From assembly GCA_028692205.1 (NCBI GenBank), contig JAQUXV010000035.1:1-12232 (forward strand): 12,232 nucleotides of DNA, given 5' to 3'. Position numbers and translations under genes: made by a program. The notes under the pieces are model-generated. The model saw only the letters and a list, made by a program, of their open reading frames with translations. It ran no database searches and had not been told where the DNA came from. Below are positions 4,316 through 11,251 of the stretch, in pieces; the stretch's first letter is position 1; every line of letters begins with the position of its first letter. This stretch comes from Eubacteriales bacterium. GTDB taxonomy: Bacteria > Bacillota_A > Clostridia > Christensenellales > Aristaeellaceae.

Positions 4316-5560
4316 TTGAATCTGTTTCAAAAAGGACACAAGCACTTCTCCAAGGCCGCTGATTTTTTGAAGTACGTAGGGCCCGGCCTGTTGGTAACGG
4401 TCGGGTTTATCGATCCGGGCAACTGGGCCTCCAATATCGCCGCGGGCTCCCAATACGGGTATACGCTGTTGTGGATGGTTACCCTGTCCACAGTTATGCT
4501 GATTGTTCTGCAGCACAACGCGGCGCACCTGGGCATTGTAACGGGTAAATGCCTTTCCGAAGCCGCTACGGAATACATGCGCCCCTGGGTGAAAAATATT
4601 GTGCTGATTACCGCCGTCATTGCCTCCGTCTCCACCGCGCTGGCGGAAATTCTGGGCGCGGCAATCGCTTTGAACATGCTGTTTCAGCTCCCCATCAAAA
4701 TCGGTTCCCTGCTGACGCTTGCCGTTGTGCTGACACTTCAGTTTACCAATTCCTATCACAAAATCGAAAAGATCATCATCGGTTTCGTTTCGCTGATCGG
4801 GCTATCTTTCCTATTTGAAATTTCCATCGTCAATACCGATTGGGCCGCGGCTGCGTCCGGCTGGGTGACGCCCGCATTCCCCAAAGGCTCCATGGTCGTC
4901 ATTATGAGCGTGCTGGGCGCGGTGGTAATGCCGCACAACCTGTTTTTACATTCAGAAATTATCCAGAGCCGTCAATGGAACCTGCAGGATGAAACGGTGA
5001 TTCGTAAACAGCTAAAATATGAATTCGGGGATACGCTGCTGTCCATGCTGATCGGCTGGGCCATCAACAGTTCCATGATCTTAATGGCGGCGGCCACTTT
5101 CTACCTTGGCGGTACCATGGTGAGCGATCTTGCGCAGGCCGAAACCATGCTCAGGCCGCTGCTCGGCAACGCGGCTGGTTTAGTATTCGCGCTCGCGCTG
5201 CTCTTCGCGGGCCTTTCCTCCAGCATCACCGCCGGAATGGCAGGCGGAAGTATTTTTGCCGGAATCTATGCCGAGCCCTACAATATTAAAGATATTCACT
5301 CTAAAACCGGCGTGCTGCTGACGATGGTGCCCGCGGCGCTGATCATCTTTCTGATCCGTTCGCCTTTCGACGGGCTGATTTATTCCCAGATGCTTCTAAG
5401 CATTCAACTGCCGATTACCATTTTTACGTTGGTCTATCTCACGTCGTCCTCCCGTGTTATGGGTAAATATGCCAATTCCAGGCTGGATAAATCGCTTCTT
5501 TGGATTATTGGCCTGATTGTAACCTTCCTGAATGTTGCGCTTTTGGTAAGCTACGTGTAA
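4316..5560 (+). CDS. mntH: NRAMP-family Mn(II)/Fe(II) transporter MntH
   Basis: A 414-residue proton-coupled divalent metal importer of the inner membrane, about eleven hydrophobic segments. The metal site of NRAMP proteins is intact: D-P-G-N at residues 33-36 in TM1 (ligands Asp33 and Asn36) and A-V-V-M-P-H-N at 202-208 in TM6 (Ala202 carbonyl, Met205). These residues indicate Mn/Fe transport and argue against the Mg-transporting NRAMP relatives. The TTG at 4316 is chosen because GGGGA (4305-4309) is six bases upstream; a TTG at 4295 would add seven residues but has no such site. I found no MntR-type box; instead a PerR-like box covers the promoter. The aldolase gene follows after 76 bases. 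Confidence 0.93.
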   Translation: MNLFQKGHKHFSKAADFLKYVGPGLLVTVGFIDPGNWASNIAAGSQYGYTLLWMVTLSTVMLIVLQHNAAHLGIVTGKCLSEAATEYMRPWVKNIVLITAVIASVSTALAEILGAAIALNMLFQLPIKIGSLLTLAVVLTLQFTNSYHKIEKIIIGFVSLIGLSFLFEISIVNTDWAAAASGWVTPAFPKGSMVVIMSVLGAVVMPHNLFLHSEIIQSRQWNLQDETVIRKQLKYEFGDTLLSMLIGWAINSSMILMAAATFYLGGTMVSDLAQAETMLRPLLGNAAGLVFALALLFAGLSSSITAGMAGGSIFAGIYAEPYNIKDIHSKTGVLLTMVPAALIIFLIRSPFDGLIYSQMLLSIQLPITIFTLVYLTSSSRVMGKYANSRLDKSLLWIIGLIVTFLNVALLVSYV

Positions 5561-5563
5561 AAT
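5535..5563 (+). promoter_or_regulatory. Possible promoter of fda inside the end of mntH
   Basis: TTGCGC (5535-5540), a 17-base spacer and TAAAAT (5558-5563), three of six and five of six to consensus. A start near 5570 would put two small hairpins (5570-5575 with 5585-5590; 5594-5600 with 5606-5612) at the 5' end of the mRNA, before the AGAGGA ribosome binding site. Neither hairpin has a T run, so mntH read-through into fda is also possible. Confidence 0.35.
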
Positions 5564-5636
5564 AAAGGAAGGACGTGGATGATGCGTCCTCCCGCAGCCG
5601 AACAACGGCTGCACACGACCGAAAAGAGGAATCATC

Positions 5637-6524
5637 ATGAATGTGAAGCAGTTGGAGAGAATGCGCTCCGGCAAGGGCTTTATCGCCGCGATGGACCAAA
5701 GCGGCGGAAGCACCCCCAAAGCGCTCAAGCACTACGGTATCCCCGACACCGCATACAACGGGGAGAAAGAAATGTTCGACCTTGTACATCAAATGCGCTC
5801 GCGTGTTATCACCAGCCCCGCGTTTACGGCGGAACATGTTTTAGGCGCAATCCTGTTTGAGCAGACAATGGACCGCGAAATCGAAGGCCTTCCCACAGCG
5901 GATTACCTGTGGGAGCATAAGGGTATCGTGCCGTTTTTGAAAATCGACCTTGGTCTTGCACCGCTTTCCGACGGCGTGCAGCTGATGAACCCGATTGAAG
6001 AACTGGATGAGAAGCTGGAGCATGCCGTAAAGAAGCATATTTTCGGCACCAAAATGCGCTCCGTCATCAAACAGGCAAATCCCGTGGGAATCTGGCAGGT
6101 TGTCGCGCAGCAGTTCGATTATGCCAGCCGCATCGCAAACGCCGGTCTGGTACCCATTATTGAACCGGAAGTGGACATCCTCAGCCCTGATAAAGCCCAA
6201 TCGGAGGCTCTTCTGAAAACCGAAATACAGAGGCAGTTGTCGAATATGCCGCTCGGTTGGCTGTGCATGCTCAAACTTTCTATTCCGACAGTGGACAATT
6301 TCTATCAGGATTTGGTAACCGACCCGCATGTGGTACGCGTGGTGGCGCTTTCCGGTGGTTACACGCAGGATGAAGCCGACAAACGGCTTACCCATAACCA
6401 TGGTTTAATCGCCAGCTTCTCCCGCGCGCTGCTGGAGGGCCTGTCCGCCAACCAGACCGACGAAGCCTTTAACGCTATGCTTGCCAAATCCATCCAAAAA
6501 ATCTATCAGGCATCGGTTGCATGA
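5637..6524 (+). CDS. fda: Fructose-1,6-bisphosphate aldolase, class I
   Basis: A 295-residue class I aldolase closely resembling the Staphylococcus aureus Fda type, which is about 296 residues. It cleaves fructose 1,6-bisphosphate into dihydroxyacetone phosphate and glyceraldehyde 3-phosphate in the cytosol (reversible; glycolysis and gluconeogenesis) through a Schiff base, with no metal. Visible landmarks: M-D-Q-S-G-G-S-T-P-K-A-L (19-30), ILFEQTMDREI (72-82), L-K-I-D (101-104), IIEPEVDI (174-181) and the Schiff-base lysine in M-L-K-L-S-I-P (Lys213); L-S-G-G-Y (238-242) is the phosphate-binding loop. AGAGGA at 5625-5630 supports the ATG. The gene lies directly after mntH and may share its transcript. 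Confidence 0.95.
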   Translation: MNVKQLERMRSGKGFIAAMDQSGGSTPKALKHYGIPDTAYNGEKEMFDLVHQMRSRVITSPAFTAEHVLGAILFEQTMDREIEGLPTADYLWEHKGIVPFLKIDLGLAPLSDGVQLMNPIEELDEKLEHAVKKHIFGTKMRSVIKQANPVGIWQVVAQQFDYASRIANAGLVPIIEPEVDILSPDKAQSEALLKTEIQRQLSNMPLGWLCMLKLSIPTVDNFYQDLVTDPHVVRVVALSGGYTQDEADKRLTHNHGLIASFSRALLEGLSANQTDEAFNAMLAKSIQKIYQASVA

Positions 6525-6550
6525 CAGCCACAGGTAAACGCAAATAATAA

Positions 6551-6590
6551 CGGGGTCGTAATCCAGCTTGCTGGAGAGCGACCCCGCATT
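6551..6590. terminator. Bidirectional terminator between fda and the YfcC-family gene
   Basis: CGGGGTCG (6551-6558) pairs with CGACCCCG (6579-6586), with a second inner stem TCCAG/CTGGA (6562-6566 with 6571-6575) around a 4-base loop. It is followed on the plus strand by CATTTT and on the minus strand by TTATTATTT. The two genes converge on it. Confidence 0.75.
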
Positions 6591-6594
6591 TTGC

Positions 6595-8076
6595 TTAAAA
6601 GGGTCCGTAGTGCATCGCCACGCCGATCAGCAGAAACCCGCAAGCAATGGCGAGAGAAAGCAGTTGAAGTTTGATCGTCCATTTCATCCACCTGGGATAG
6701 GTCACGACCGTAAGCCCAAGGCAGATCAGCAAAACGGGATTGGTTGGGTAAATAATATTGGAAAACCCGTCCCCGAAGCAGAAGGCCAGCACCGAAGTTT
6801 GCCGGGTAATTCCCACCAAATCGGAAAGCGGCGCAATCAGCGGCATTACGAGGAACGCTTTCGCGGAAGACGACCCAACAAACAGTTCCAGCAGCAGGAT
6901 CAGCGCATATACTAGCAGGATCGCCACATAAGGCGAAGTTGTTTGAATCGCGTTTGCGGTATGAAACAAAATCGTATCCATAATGCCGCCCTCGCTGATG
7001 ATGAACTTCACGCTCATGGCCATTAAAATCAGCGCGATGCCCGGTGCGATTCCGCCTGCCGCGCTCAGCAGTATCTTCGTGCGGGCGCGGGCGGGTATCG
7101 CTACGATTTTGGCGGCTGTCAGCCCTCCCGCCAGCAGCATCAGGCCGATGATCGGCAGCGTCAGGTCGGAAAGCGCTGGTATTACCGACGCAGCGATAAT
7201 CAGCACAAACATCAGAATTAAAAACGCACCGAATACCGCGCCTGCTTTTTGCACACGGCGGTACTCGCTCGGCGATTTTTGGTCGAGCATCTGCCGAATG
7301 CCATCAATATTGCGGTATTTCTCCCGAAGATGCGCATCCTCTCCGAATATCAATGATTTTTGCGGCTCTTTTTCTATTTTGCGTGCATAACGGAACAGAA
7401 ATATAAATACGACCGCGTAATACACCCCAAAAATTACTAACCGATACCAGAACCCGGAGTATAGCGGAAGATCGGAAATTTCCTGCGTAATGGCGATGGA
7501 AAACGGGTTTGTGATTGCCGCGGTAAACCCGAAGCAGGAGGCTAGCATGCTCATGCCAAGTCCCACAAGCGAATCCCAGCCGAGGCAGTAGGCCAGCGCG
7601 ATCATCAACGGCACCAGCGCAATATTCTCTTCAAAGGTACCCAGAACCGCGCCCATCAGCATAAAAAAGAAAACCACGACAGCCAGCAGCAGATACTTTT
7701 TGCGGCTGAAGCGCTGCACAATCTTCGTAATAAATAGCGACAGAATATCGCTTTTCTCCAACAGGGAAAACGCCATGCTAACCGCCAGAAGAAAAAAGAT
7801 GATAACGAGGATCACCGGGCCGTCCGAGCCGAAGAGCACTTCAACCGGAGCGGTAAACCAACTGTAAACCGGCAATCTGGCCGTTTCTGTGAGCTGGTAG
7901 GAATTCTGTATCAGAACAACTTTCCCGTCGACGGTTTCGCGCTCGTAGCTGCCCGTTGGAACAATCTGTGTCAGAACGCCCACGGCGATCATCAACAGCA
8001 ATAAAATGATAAAGGCGATGATAAAGGTTCGTTTGCCGATTTGGATGCCCGCTTGCCCGTCCCGCTGATCCGGCAT
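6595..8076 (-). CDS. YfcC-family membrane carrier (DcuC/ArsB-NhaD ion transporter superfamily)
   Basis: A 493-residue polytopic inner-membrane protein, one hydrophobic segment at about 17-38 then two repeat-like halves joined by a charged loop at about 230-275. Family features: VPTGSYER (39-46) after TM1, GTFEENIALVP (146-156), a first re-entrant motif T-N-P-F-S (189-193) and a second one around Y-P-T-N-P (443-447), plus G-S-S-S-A-K-A (401-407). YfcC proteins are secondary carriers assigned to the C4-dicarboxylate carrier (DcuC) Pfam family. Relatives include carriers for dicarboxylates, amino acids and short-chain fatty acids; the substrate here cannot be told. The ATG at 8076 has GGGGGAG just upstream. 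It is monocistronic with its own strong promoter and a leader of about 137 bases. Confidence 0.88.
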   Translation of the reverse strand: MPDQRDGQAGIQIGKRTFIIAFIILLLLMIAVGVLTQIVPTGSYERETVDGKVVLIQNSYQLTETARLPVYSWFTAPVEVLFGSDGPVILVIIFFLLAVSMAFSLLEKSDILSLFITKIVQRFSRKKYLLLAVVVFFFMLMGAVLGTFEENIALVPLMIALAYCLGWDSLVGLGMSMLASCFGFTAAITNPFSIAITQEISDLPLYSGFWYRLVIFGVYYAVVFIFLFRYARKIEKEPQKSLIFGEDAHLREKYRNIDGIRQMLDQKSPSEYRRVQKAGAVFGAFLILMFVLIIAASVIPALSDLTLPIIGLMLLAGGLTAAKIVAIPARARTKILLSAAGGIAPGIALILMAMSVKFIISEGGIMDTILFHTANAIQTTSPYVAILLVYALILLLELFVGSSSAKAFLVMPLIAPLSDLVGITRQTSVLAFCFGDGFSNIIYPTNPVLLICLGLTVVTYPRWMKWTIKLQLLSLAIACGFLLIGVAMHYGPF

Positions 8077-8155
8077 GGTTCTCTCCCCCGCGAATGTTTA
8101 TCCATGCCGATTCGAAATTGAAATACTGTAACCATGATAAAGTAGGATATGAACA

Positions 8156-8185
8156 GGCCCGATAGGGCCGCCGTGATGCGCGGCG
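8156..8185 (-). other. Two abutting hairpins in the leader of the YfcC-family mRNA
   Basis: In the transcribed leader, GGCCC (8156-8160) pairs with GGGCC (8165-8169) around a 4-base loop. Directly beside it, CGCCG (8169-8173) pairs with CGGCG (8181-8185). They have no T run, so they are not a terminator. They could be a cis-regulatory element or a stabilising 5' structure. No known riboswitch is recognised. Confidence 0.3.
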
Positions 8186-8220
8186 TTAAAGTGGCAATGG
8201 ATAATTATTCATTTTCGTCG

Positions 8221-8249
8221 ATTATATCGGCTGAAAGGCTCAAAGTCAA
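8221..8249 (-). promoter_or_regulatory. Sigma-A promoter of the YfcC-family gene
   Basis: Minus-strand TTGACT (8249-8244), a 17-base spacer and a perfect TATAAT (8226-8221). The expected start is near 8214, about 137 bases before the start codon. Confidence 0.8.
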
Positions 8250-8274
8250 CGAAGCGGAAGGAATAAAACAGCAG

Positions 8275-8301
8275 AAAAACGATTGGGCGGCAATTGCCCG
8301 A
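8275..8301 (-). terminator. Possible second terminator after the small basic gene
   Basis: A six-pair stem (8283-8288 with 8296-8301) around a 7-base loop, followed on the minus strand after three bases by TTTTT (8279-8275). It would back up the terminator at 8321-8341 and insulate the YfcC promoter. Confidence 0.4.
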
Positions 8302-8320
8302 ATTGATTTTTAGCAGAATA

Positions 8321-8341
8321 TAAAAATCGGATACCCCGATT
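8321..8341 (-). terminator. Intrinsic terminator of the small basic gene
   Basis: On the minus strand AATCGG (8341-8336) pairs with CCGATT (8330-8325) around a 5-base loop and runs into TTTTTA. The hairpin begins on the last base of... the TGA stop-codon region (8341-8343), so the stop codon touches the stem. Confidence 0.75.
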
Positions 8342-8526
8342 CAGCAATAAAAAAGCACAAGTCCGGAATTTTTCTTCCAGTCCTGTGCTTTTCGGCGGTT
8401 GTACGCTTTGGAGTTTTCCGGTTTGCGGGTGACGGGGTTTATGCCAAACCATGTACCGCGGCTTATCCGGTCCACTTCCCGCTTCTTCTTTTTGGATAGC
8501 TTATCGTAACAGATATGCCTTTTCAT
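8341..8526 (-). CDS. Small, very basic protein of unknown function
   Basis: A 61-residue protein. Its N-terminal half is packed with lysine and arginine (S-K-K-K-K-R-E at 11-17) and has a central R-G-T-W-F-G-I-N-P-V-T-R-K-P-E-N stretch (23-38). I recall similar short hypothetical proteins with an RGTW...NPVTRKPEN core in Clostridia, with no assigned function; nucleic-acid or ribosome binding would fit the charge but is a guess. No membrane segment. The start at 8526 is supported by AAAGGTGG seven bases upstream. It begins 37 bases after the stem of the tRNA-Val terminator, with no room for a normal promoter, so it may depend on read-through. Ends in its own terminator. Confidence 0.75.
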   Translation of the reverse strand: MKRHICYDKLSKKKKREVDRISRGTWFGINPVTRKPENSKAYNRRKAQDWKKNSGLVLFYC

Positions 8527-8559
8527 TGGAGTTCCACCTTTCTTAGATCGGAGGAGAAA

Positions 8560-8585
8560 GGAAAACCCGCTCTGTTGAGCGGGTT
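8560..8585 (-). terminator. Intrinsic terminator after tRNA-Val
   Basis: Minus-strand AACCCGCTC (8585-8577) pairs with GAGCGGGTT (8572-8564) around a 4-base loop, followed by TTTTCC. It starts one base after the CCA end of the tRNA. Confidence 0.85.
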
Positions 8586-8586
8586 G

Positions 8587-8662
8587 TGGTGGTCTGTACT
8601 GGACTCGAACCAGTGACCCCATCGATGTGAACGATGTGCTCTACCAACTGAGCCAACAGACC
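8587..8662 (-). tRNA. trnV: tRNA-Val (anticodon CAC)
   Basis: A complete cloverleaf on the minus strand with encoded CCA (8589-8587). Acceptor GGTCTGT pairs perfectly with ACAGACC, discriminator A. The D arm contains the usual AGTTGGTAGAG. The anticodon stem CATCG/CGATG closes TTCACAT, giving CAC (8629-8627), which reads GUG. The T arm ACTGG/CCAGT closes TTCGAGT. CAC is the rarer valine isoacceptor; a UAC species elsewhere is expected. Confidence 0.95.
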
Positions 8663-8731
8663 TTGATTCGGATGACAAGCGAGGCCCGCAACCAAGCGGA
8701 GTTCCGTTCGTCTGCCATTCGCGACTTAAAG

Positions 8732-8760
8732 ATAATAGCACAGACGATCTTTTGTGTCAA
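8732..8760 (-). promoter_or_regulatory. Consensus promoter of tRNA-Val
   Basis: Minus-strand perfect -35 TTGACA (8760-8755), a 17-base spacer and TATTAT (8737-8732) preceded by TGC, i.e. an extended -10. The expected start is about 60 bases upstream of the mature tRNA, so a 5' leader must be removed. Confidence 0.9.
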
Positions 8761-8805
8761 TACGCAAAAGGTGAAAAAATGAGCAAAACGACGGAATCGA
8801 CAGCA

Positions 8806-8833
8806 TTGACAAACAGGCGTATTTTGCTATGAT
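8806..8833 (+). promoter_or_regulatory. Extended -10 promoter of nudC
   Basis: Perfect TTGACA (8806-8811), a 16-base spacer and TATGAT (8828-8833) preceded by TGC. It is divergent from the tRNA-Val promoter, 45 bases between their -35 elements. Confidence 0.85.
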
Positions 8834-8865
8834 GGATTAGGATTTTATTGATCTGAGGTGTCCGA

Positions 8866-9699
8866 ATGCTGATTAACCTGCAACCTGAAAAGTTTTCCCT
8901 TCTGTACGACCATAACCCCTGCGATGAAGACGATACGGTGCTGTTGTTTTATCAGGGGAACATATTATTGAAAGATTCCGGGGACGGCGGCCGCTTTCCC
9001 CTTTGGCGTCAGGTTGCCGGCCTGTGTGAGGACGCGGTGCCCGCGCACCTGTTTACGCAGGATAATCGCCGTTATTTTTATGTGCGCGCGGAGCACGTGG
9101 AGGCGGCGCCGGAGGGATATTCGTTCCAATCCGTGCGCGCTTTTCGTACGCTTCAGCCGGAGGTGGACGGCTTTTTGCTGAACGCCGCCAACCACCTTAC
9201 CGCGTGGTACGGCACCCACCGTTACTGCGGTGTTTGCGCCGGCAAGATGCTCCCCGCGCCGGTAGAACGCGCGCTGATCTGCGAAAGCTGCGGCCATGTG
9301 GTTTACCCGGTTATTTCCCCCGCTGTGATCGTCGCGCTTACAGATGACGACCGTATTTTGCTTGCTCGCAACGCAAACGGCGTATTCAGGCATTTTTCGC
9401 TTTTGGCCGGTTACGTGGAAGTAGGCGAAACGGCGGAACAGGCTGTAAAGCGTGAAATAATGGAAGAAGTTGGGCTGAACGTACGCAATATTCGTTATCT
9501 TGCCAGCCAGCCGTGGGGCCTTTCGCAAAGCATGATGATCGGTTTCCACGCAGAACTTGACGGCGATGCGAAGATTACCCTTCAGGTCAGCGAACTGGCG
9601 GAGGCTCGTTGGTACTCGCGCTCTGAACTGGCTCCGATGGACAATACCGCAAGTATCGCCTTCGAAATCATCGAGCGCTTCCGAACGGGCAAGCTGTAA
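8866..9699 (+). CDS. nudC: NAD(H) pyrophosphatase NudC (Nudix hydrolase)
   Basis: A 277-residue cytosolic enzyme that cleaves NADH/NAD+ into NMN(H) and AMP; the E. coli homologue also removes NAD caps from RNA. Domains in order: an N-terminal domain (1 to about 115); a zinc ribbon with Cys121, Cys124, Cys139 and Cys142; and a Nudix domain. The 23-residue Nudix box spans Gly182 to Leu204 with G-E at 187-188 and the catalytic R-E-x-x-E-E at 196-201. The family signature after the box, S-Q-P-W, is at 214-217. In E. coli it continues P-F-P-x-S, but here it reads G-L-S-Q-S, a variation. ATG at 8866 follows GAGGTG by about seven bases. A small hairpin (9708-9713 with 9721-9726) lies after the stop but has no T run. 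Confidence 0.93.
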   Translation: MLINLQPEKFSLLYDHNPCDEDDTVLLFYQGNILLKDSGDGGRFPLWRQVAGLCEDAVPAHLFTQDNRRYFYVRAEHVEAAPEGYSFQSVRAFRTLQPEVDGFLLNAANHLTAWYGTHRYCGVCAGKMLPAPVERALICESCGHVVYPVISPAVIVALTDDDRILLARNANGVFRHFSLLAGYVEVGETAEQAVKREIMEEVGLNVRNIRYLASQPWGLSQSMMIGFHAELDGDAKITLQVSELAEARWYSRSELAPMDNTASIAFEIIERFRTGKL

Positions 9700-9853
9700 G
9701 CAACTCAGCCTGCCTGTGGCGCAGGCGCAATCGAATATCGCGCATCCGCTTAAAAAACAGGACTTCCCTATGGCTTGAACAGCACCAAAGATAAACCTGT
9801 GAATGGACGCCCTGTGAAATATAAGCGCGCGTAATGGTATAAAGGAGCCAACC

Positions 9854-10747
9854 ATGCAATCTGCATCCAAACAGGGGAAGCCGAGATATGCCGCAAAACA
9901 GCCGTCGGTTTTCCGGGACTACGTTCTTCTAACCCTCGGTTCGCTGTTGATCGCCGTCGGCGTTTACTTTTTCAAATTCCCGAATCATTTTTCTACCGGA
10001 GGCGTCAGCGGTATATCCATCATCCTCAACCGATATTTCCCCACAATGAGCCAGGCAACGTTTATGTTCATCATAAACCAGTTGCTGTTGGTTGTAGGGT
10101 TTCTCATCTTTGGACGAAGCTTCGGGGTAAGAACCGCGTATTGCAGCATCGTCATGTCCAGCGCAGCGTGGATACTGGAAGCGGTTGTGCCCATGAGCGG
10201 TCCAATGACCTCGCAGCCCCTTCTGGAGCTGATTTTCGCCGTTACGCTGCCGGCCATCGGAAGCGCCATTCTCTTTAACCTGGAATCCTCCAGCGGCGGC
10301 ACGGACGTCGTTGCGATGATCCTGCGTAAATATACTTCCCTCAATATCGGCATCAGCCTGCTTTTTGCGGATGTTATCATCACCCTGATGGCCTGCGTCG
10401 CCTTCGGCATGGAAACGGGCCTCTTCAGCGTTTTAGGCTTGATGATCAAGGCTGTCGTGGTTGACATGGTGCTTGAAAACATTAACGTGCATAAGAGTTT
10501 TCAAATTATCACGTCCCAGCCGGAGCCGATTGTGGATTTCATCGTTCACGATCTTCACCGCGGCGCAACCGAAATGAAAGGCGAAGGCGCGTTTACGCAC
10601 CATAACAAAACCGTCATTCTGACCGTGGTAAACCGGTCGCAGGCGGTTCGTCTGCGGAACTACGCCCGGGAAACCGATCCCGGCTGTTTTATCCTGATTA
10701 CCAATACCAGCGAAATTATCGGGAAGGGTTTTAGAGGAACCATGTAA
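9854..10747 (+). CDS. YitT family membrane protein (DUF161 plus DUF2179)
   Basis: A 297-residue protein with about six hydrophobic segments (roughly 24-42, 68-86, 96-113, 124-142, 165-184, 192-208). They carry the family motifs S-T-G-G-V-S-G-I-S (47-55) and S-S-G-G-T-D-V-V-A (146-154). A soluble C-terminal DUF2179 domain follows (about 216-292). YitT proteins are abundant in Bacillota, likely transporters or sensors, with no settled substrate. AAAGGAG (9841-9847) lies six bases before the ATG. It heads a three-gene unit with the VOC and GNAT genes. The 154-base gap after nudC has only a weak promoter candidate (CTGTGA ... TATAAG, 9797-9825), so co-transcription with nudC is possible. Confidence 0.9.
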   Translation: MQSASKQGKPRYAAKQPSVFRDYVLLTLGSLLIAVGVYFFKFPNHFSTGGVSGISIILNRYFPTMSQATFMFIINQLLLVVGFLIFGRSFGVRTAYCSIVMSSAAWILEAVVPMSGPMTSQPLLELIFAVTLPAIGSAILFNLESSSGGTDVVAMILRKYTSLNIGISLLFADVIITLMACVAFGMETGLFSVLGLMIKAVVVDMVLENINVHKSFQIITSQPEPIVDFIVHDLHRGATEMKGEGAFTHHNKTVILTVVNRSQAVRLRNYARETDPGCFILITNTSEIIGKGFRGTM

Positions 10748-10780
10748 ATGCGTTCAGAGGGAGACAAAGGAGGTTTGCGC

Positions 10781-11251
10781 ATGCAGTATCACGGAGCGTT
10801 GTTGGCAGTGAAGGACGTGAAGCGCAGCGTGGCGTTCTATCAGAAATGGTTCGGCCTTGAGATAGAAGTCGACCTTGGCTGGAACGTCGCTTTGAAGGGC
10901 GGGCTGTCGCTTCAGGAGCACTTTGCCGAACTGCTTGGCCTGCCGGAAGAAAGCGTGATTACCCAGTCGCATAATATGGAACTGTATTTTGAGTGCAACG
11001 ATCTGGAAGCGTTTGACCGCAGGCTTTCAAAAGACCCCTCGGTCGAGAGGGTTCATCCGATCCGTGAATACCCATGGCGGCAGCGCGTGATCCGCATTTA
11101 TGATCCGGATCGACATATAATCGAAGTTGGCGAAAGCATGCGAATGGTGTTTGAACGGTTGATGGCGGAGGGCCACTCGCTGGAGGAAACCTCCCGGATT
11201 ACGGAGCATCCGATTACGTTTATCCGTTCGCAACTGGAGGGATCCCATTGA
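10781..11251 (+). CDS. VOC (glyoxalase/bleomycin resistance) superfamily protein
   Basis: A 156-residue protein with one vicinal-oxygen-chelate fold. The N-terminal beta-strand Y-H-G-A-L-L-A-V-K-D and helix S-V-A-F-Y-Q-K-W-F-G-L (16-26) are typical. Candidate metal ligands are His4, Glu67 (in M-E-L-Y-F) and Glu115 (in H-I-I-E-V-G-E). The reaction is unknown; members include lactoylglutathione lyases, dioxygenases and antibiotic-binding proteins. After the VOC core (about 120) come 36 residues, mostly helical, unusual for single-domain members. The ATG at 10781 is chosen for the AAAGGAGG at 10766-10773; an in-frame ATG at 10748, directly after the yitT stop, lacks such a site. It sits 33 bases after yitT and overlaps the GNAT gene by four bases. 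Confidence 0.85.
   Translation: MQYHGALLAVKDVKRSVAFYQKWFGLEIEVDLGWNVALKGGLSLQEHFAELLGLPEESVITQSHNMELYFECNDLEAFDRRLSKDPSVERVHPIREYPWRQRVIRIYDPDRHIIEVGESMRMVFERLMAEGHSLEETSRITEHPITFIRSQLEGSH

Noticed and set aside
3806..4759. Long minus-strand open frame across bcp and mntH
   Set aside because: It lies antisense to mntH and out of frame with bcp, lacks recognisable motifs or a ribosome binding site, and crosses the promoter region.
9836..9843. TGG-TATAAA as an extended -10 for yitT
   Set aside because: It would start transcription near 9850, downstream of the ribosome binding site at 9841-9847, so it cannot be productive.
8965..9870. 301-codon minus-strand frame antisense to nudC
   Set aside because: nudC on the plus strand has all family motifs; the antisense frame has none and comes from high GC third positions.
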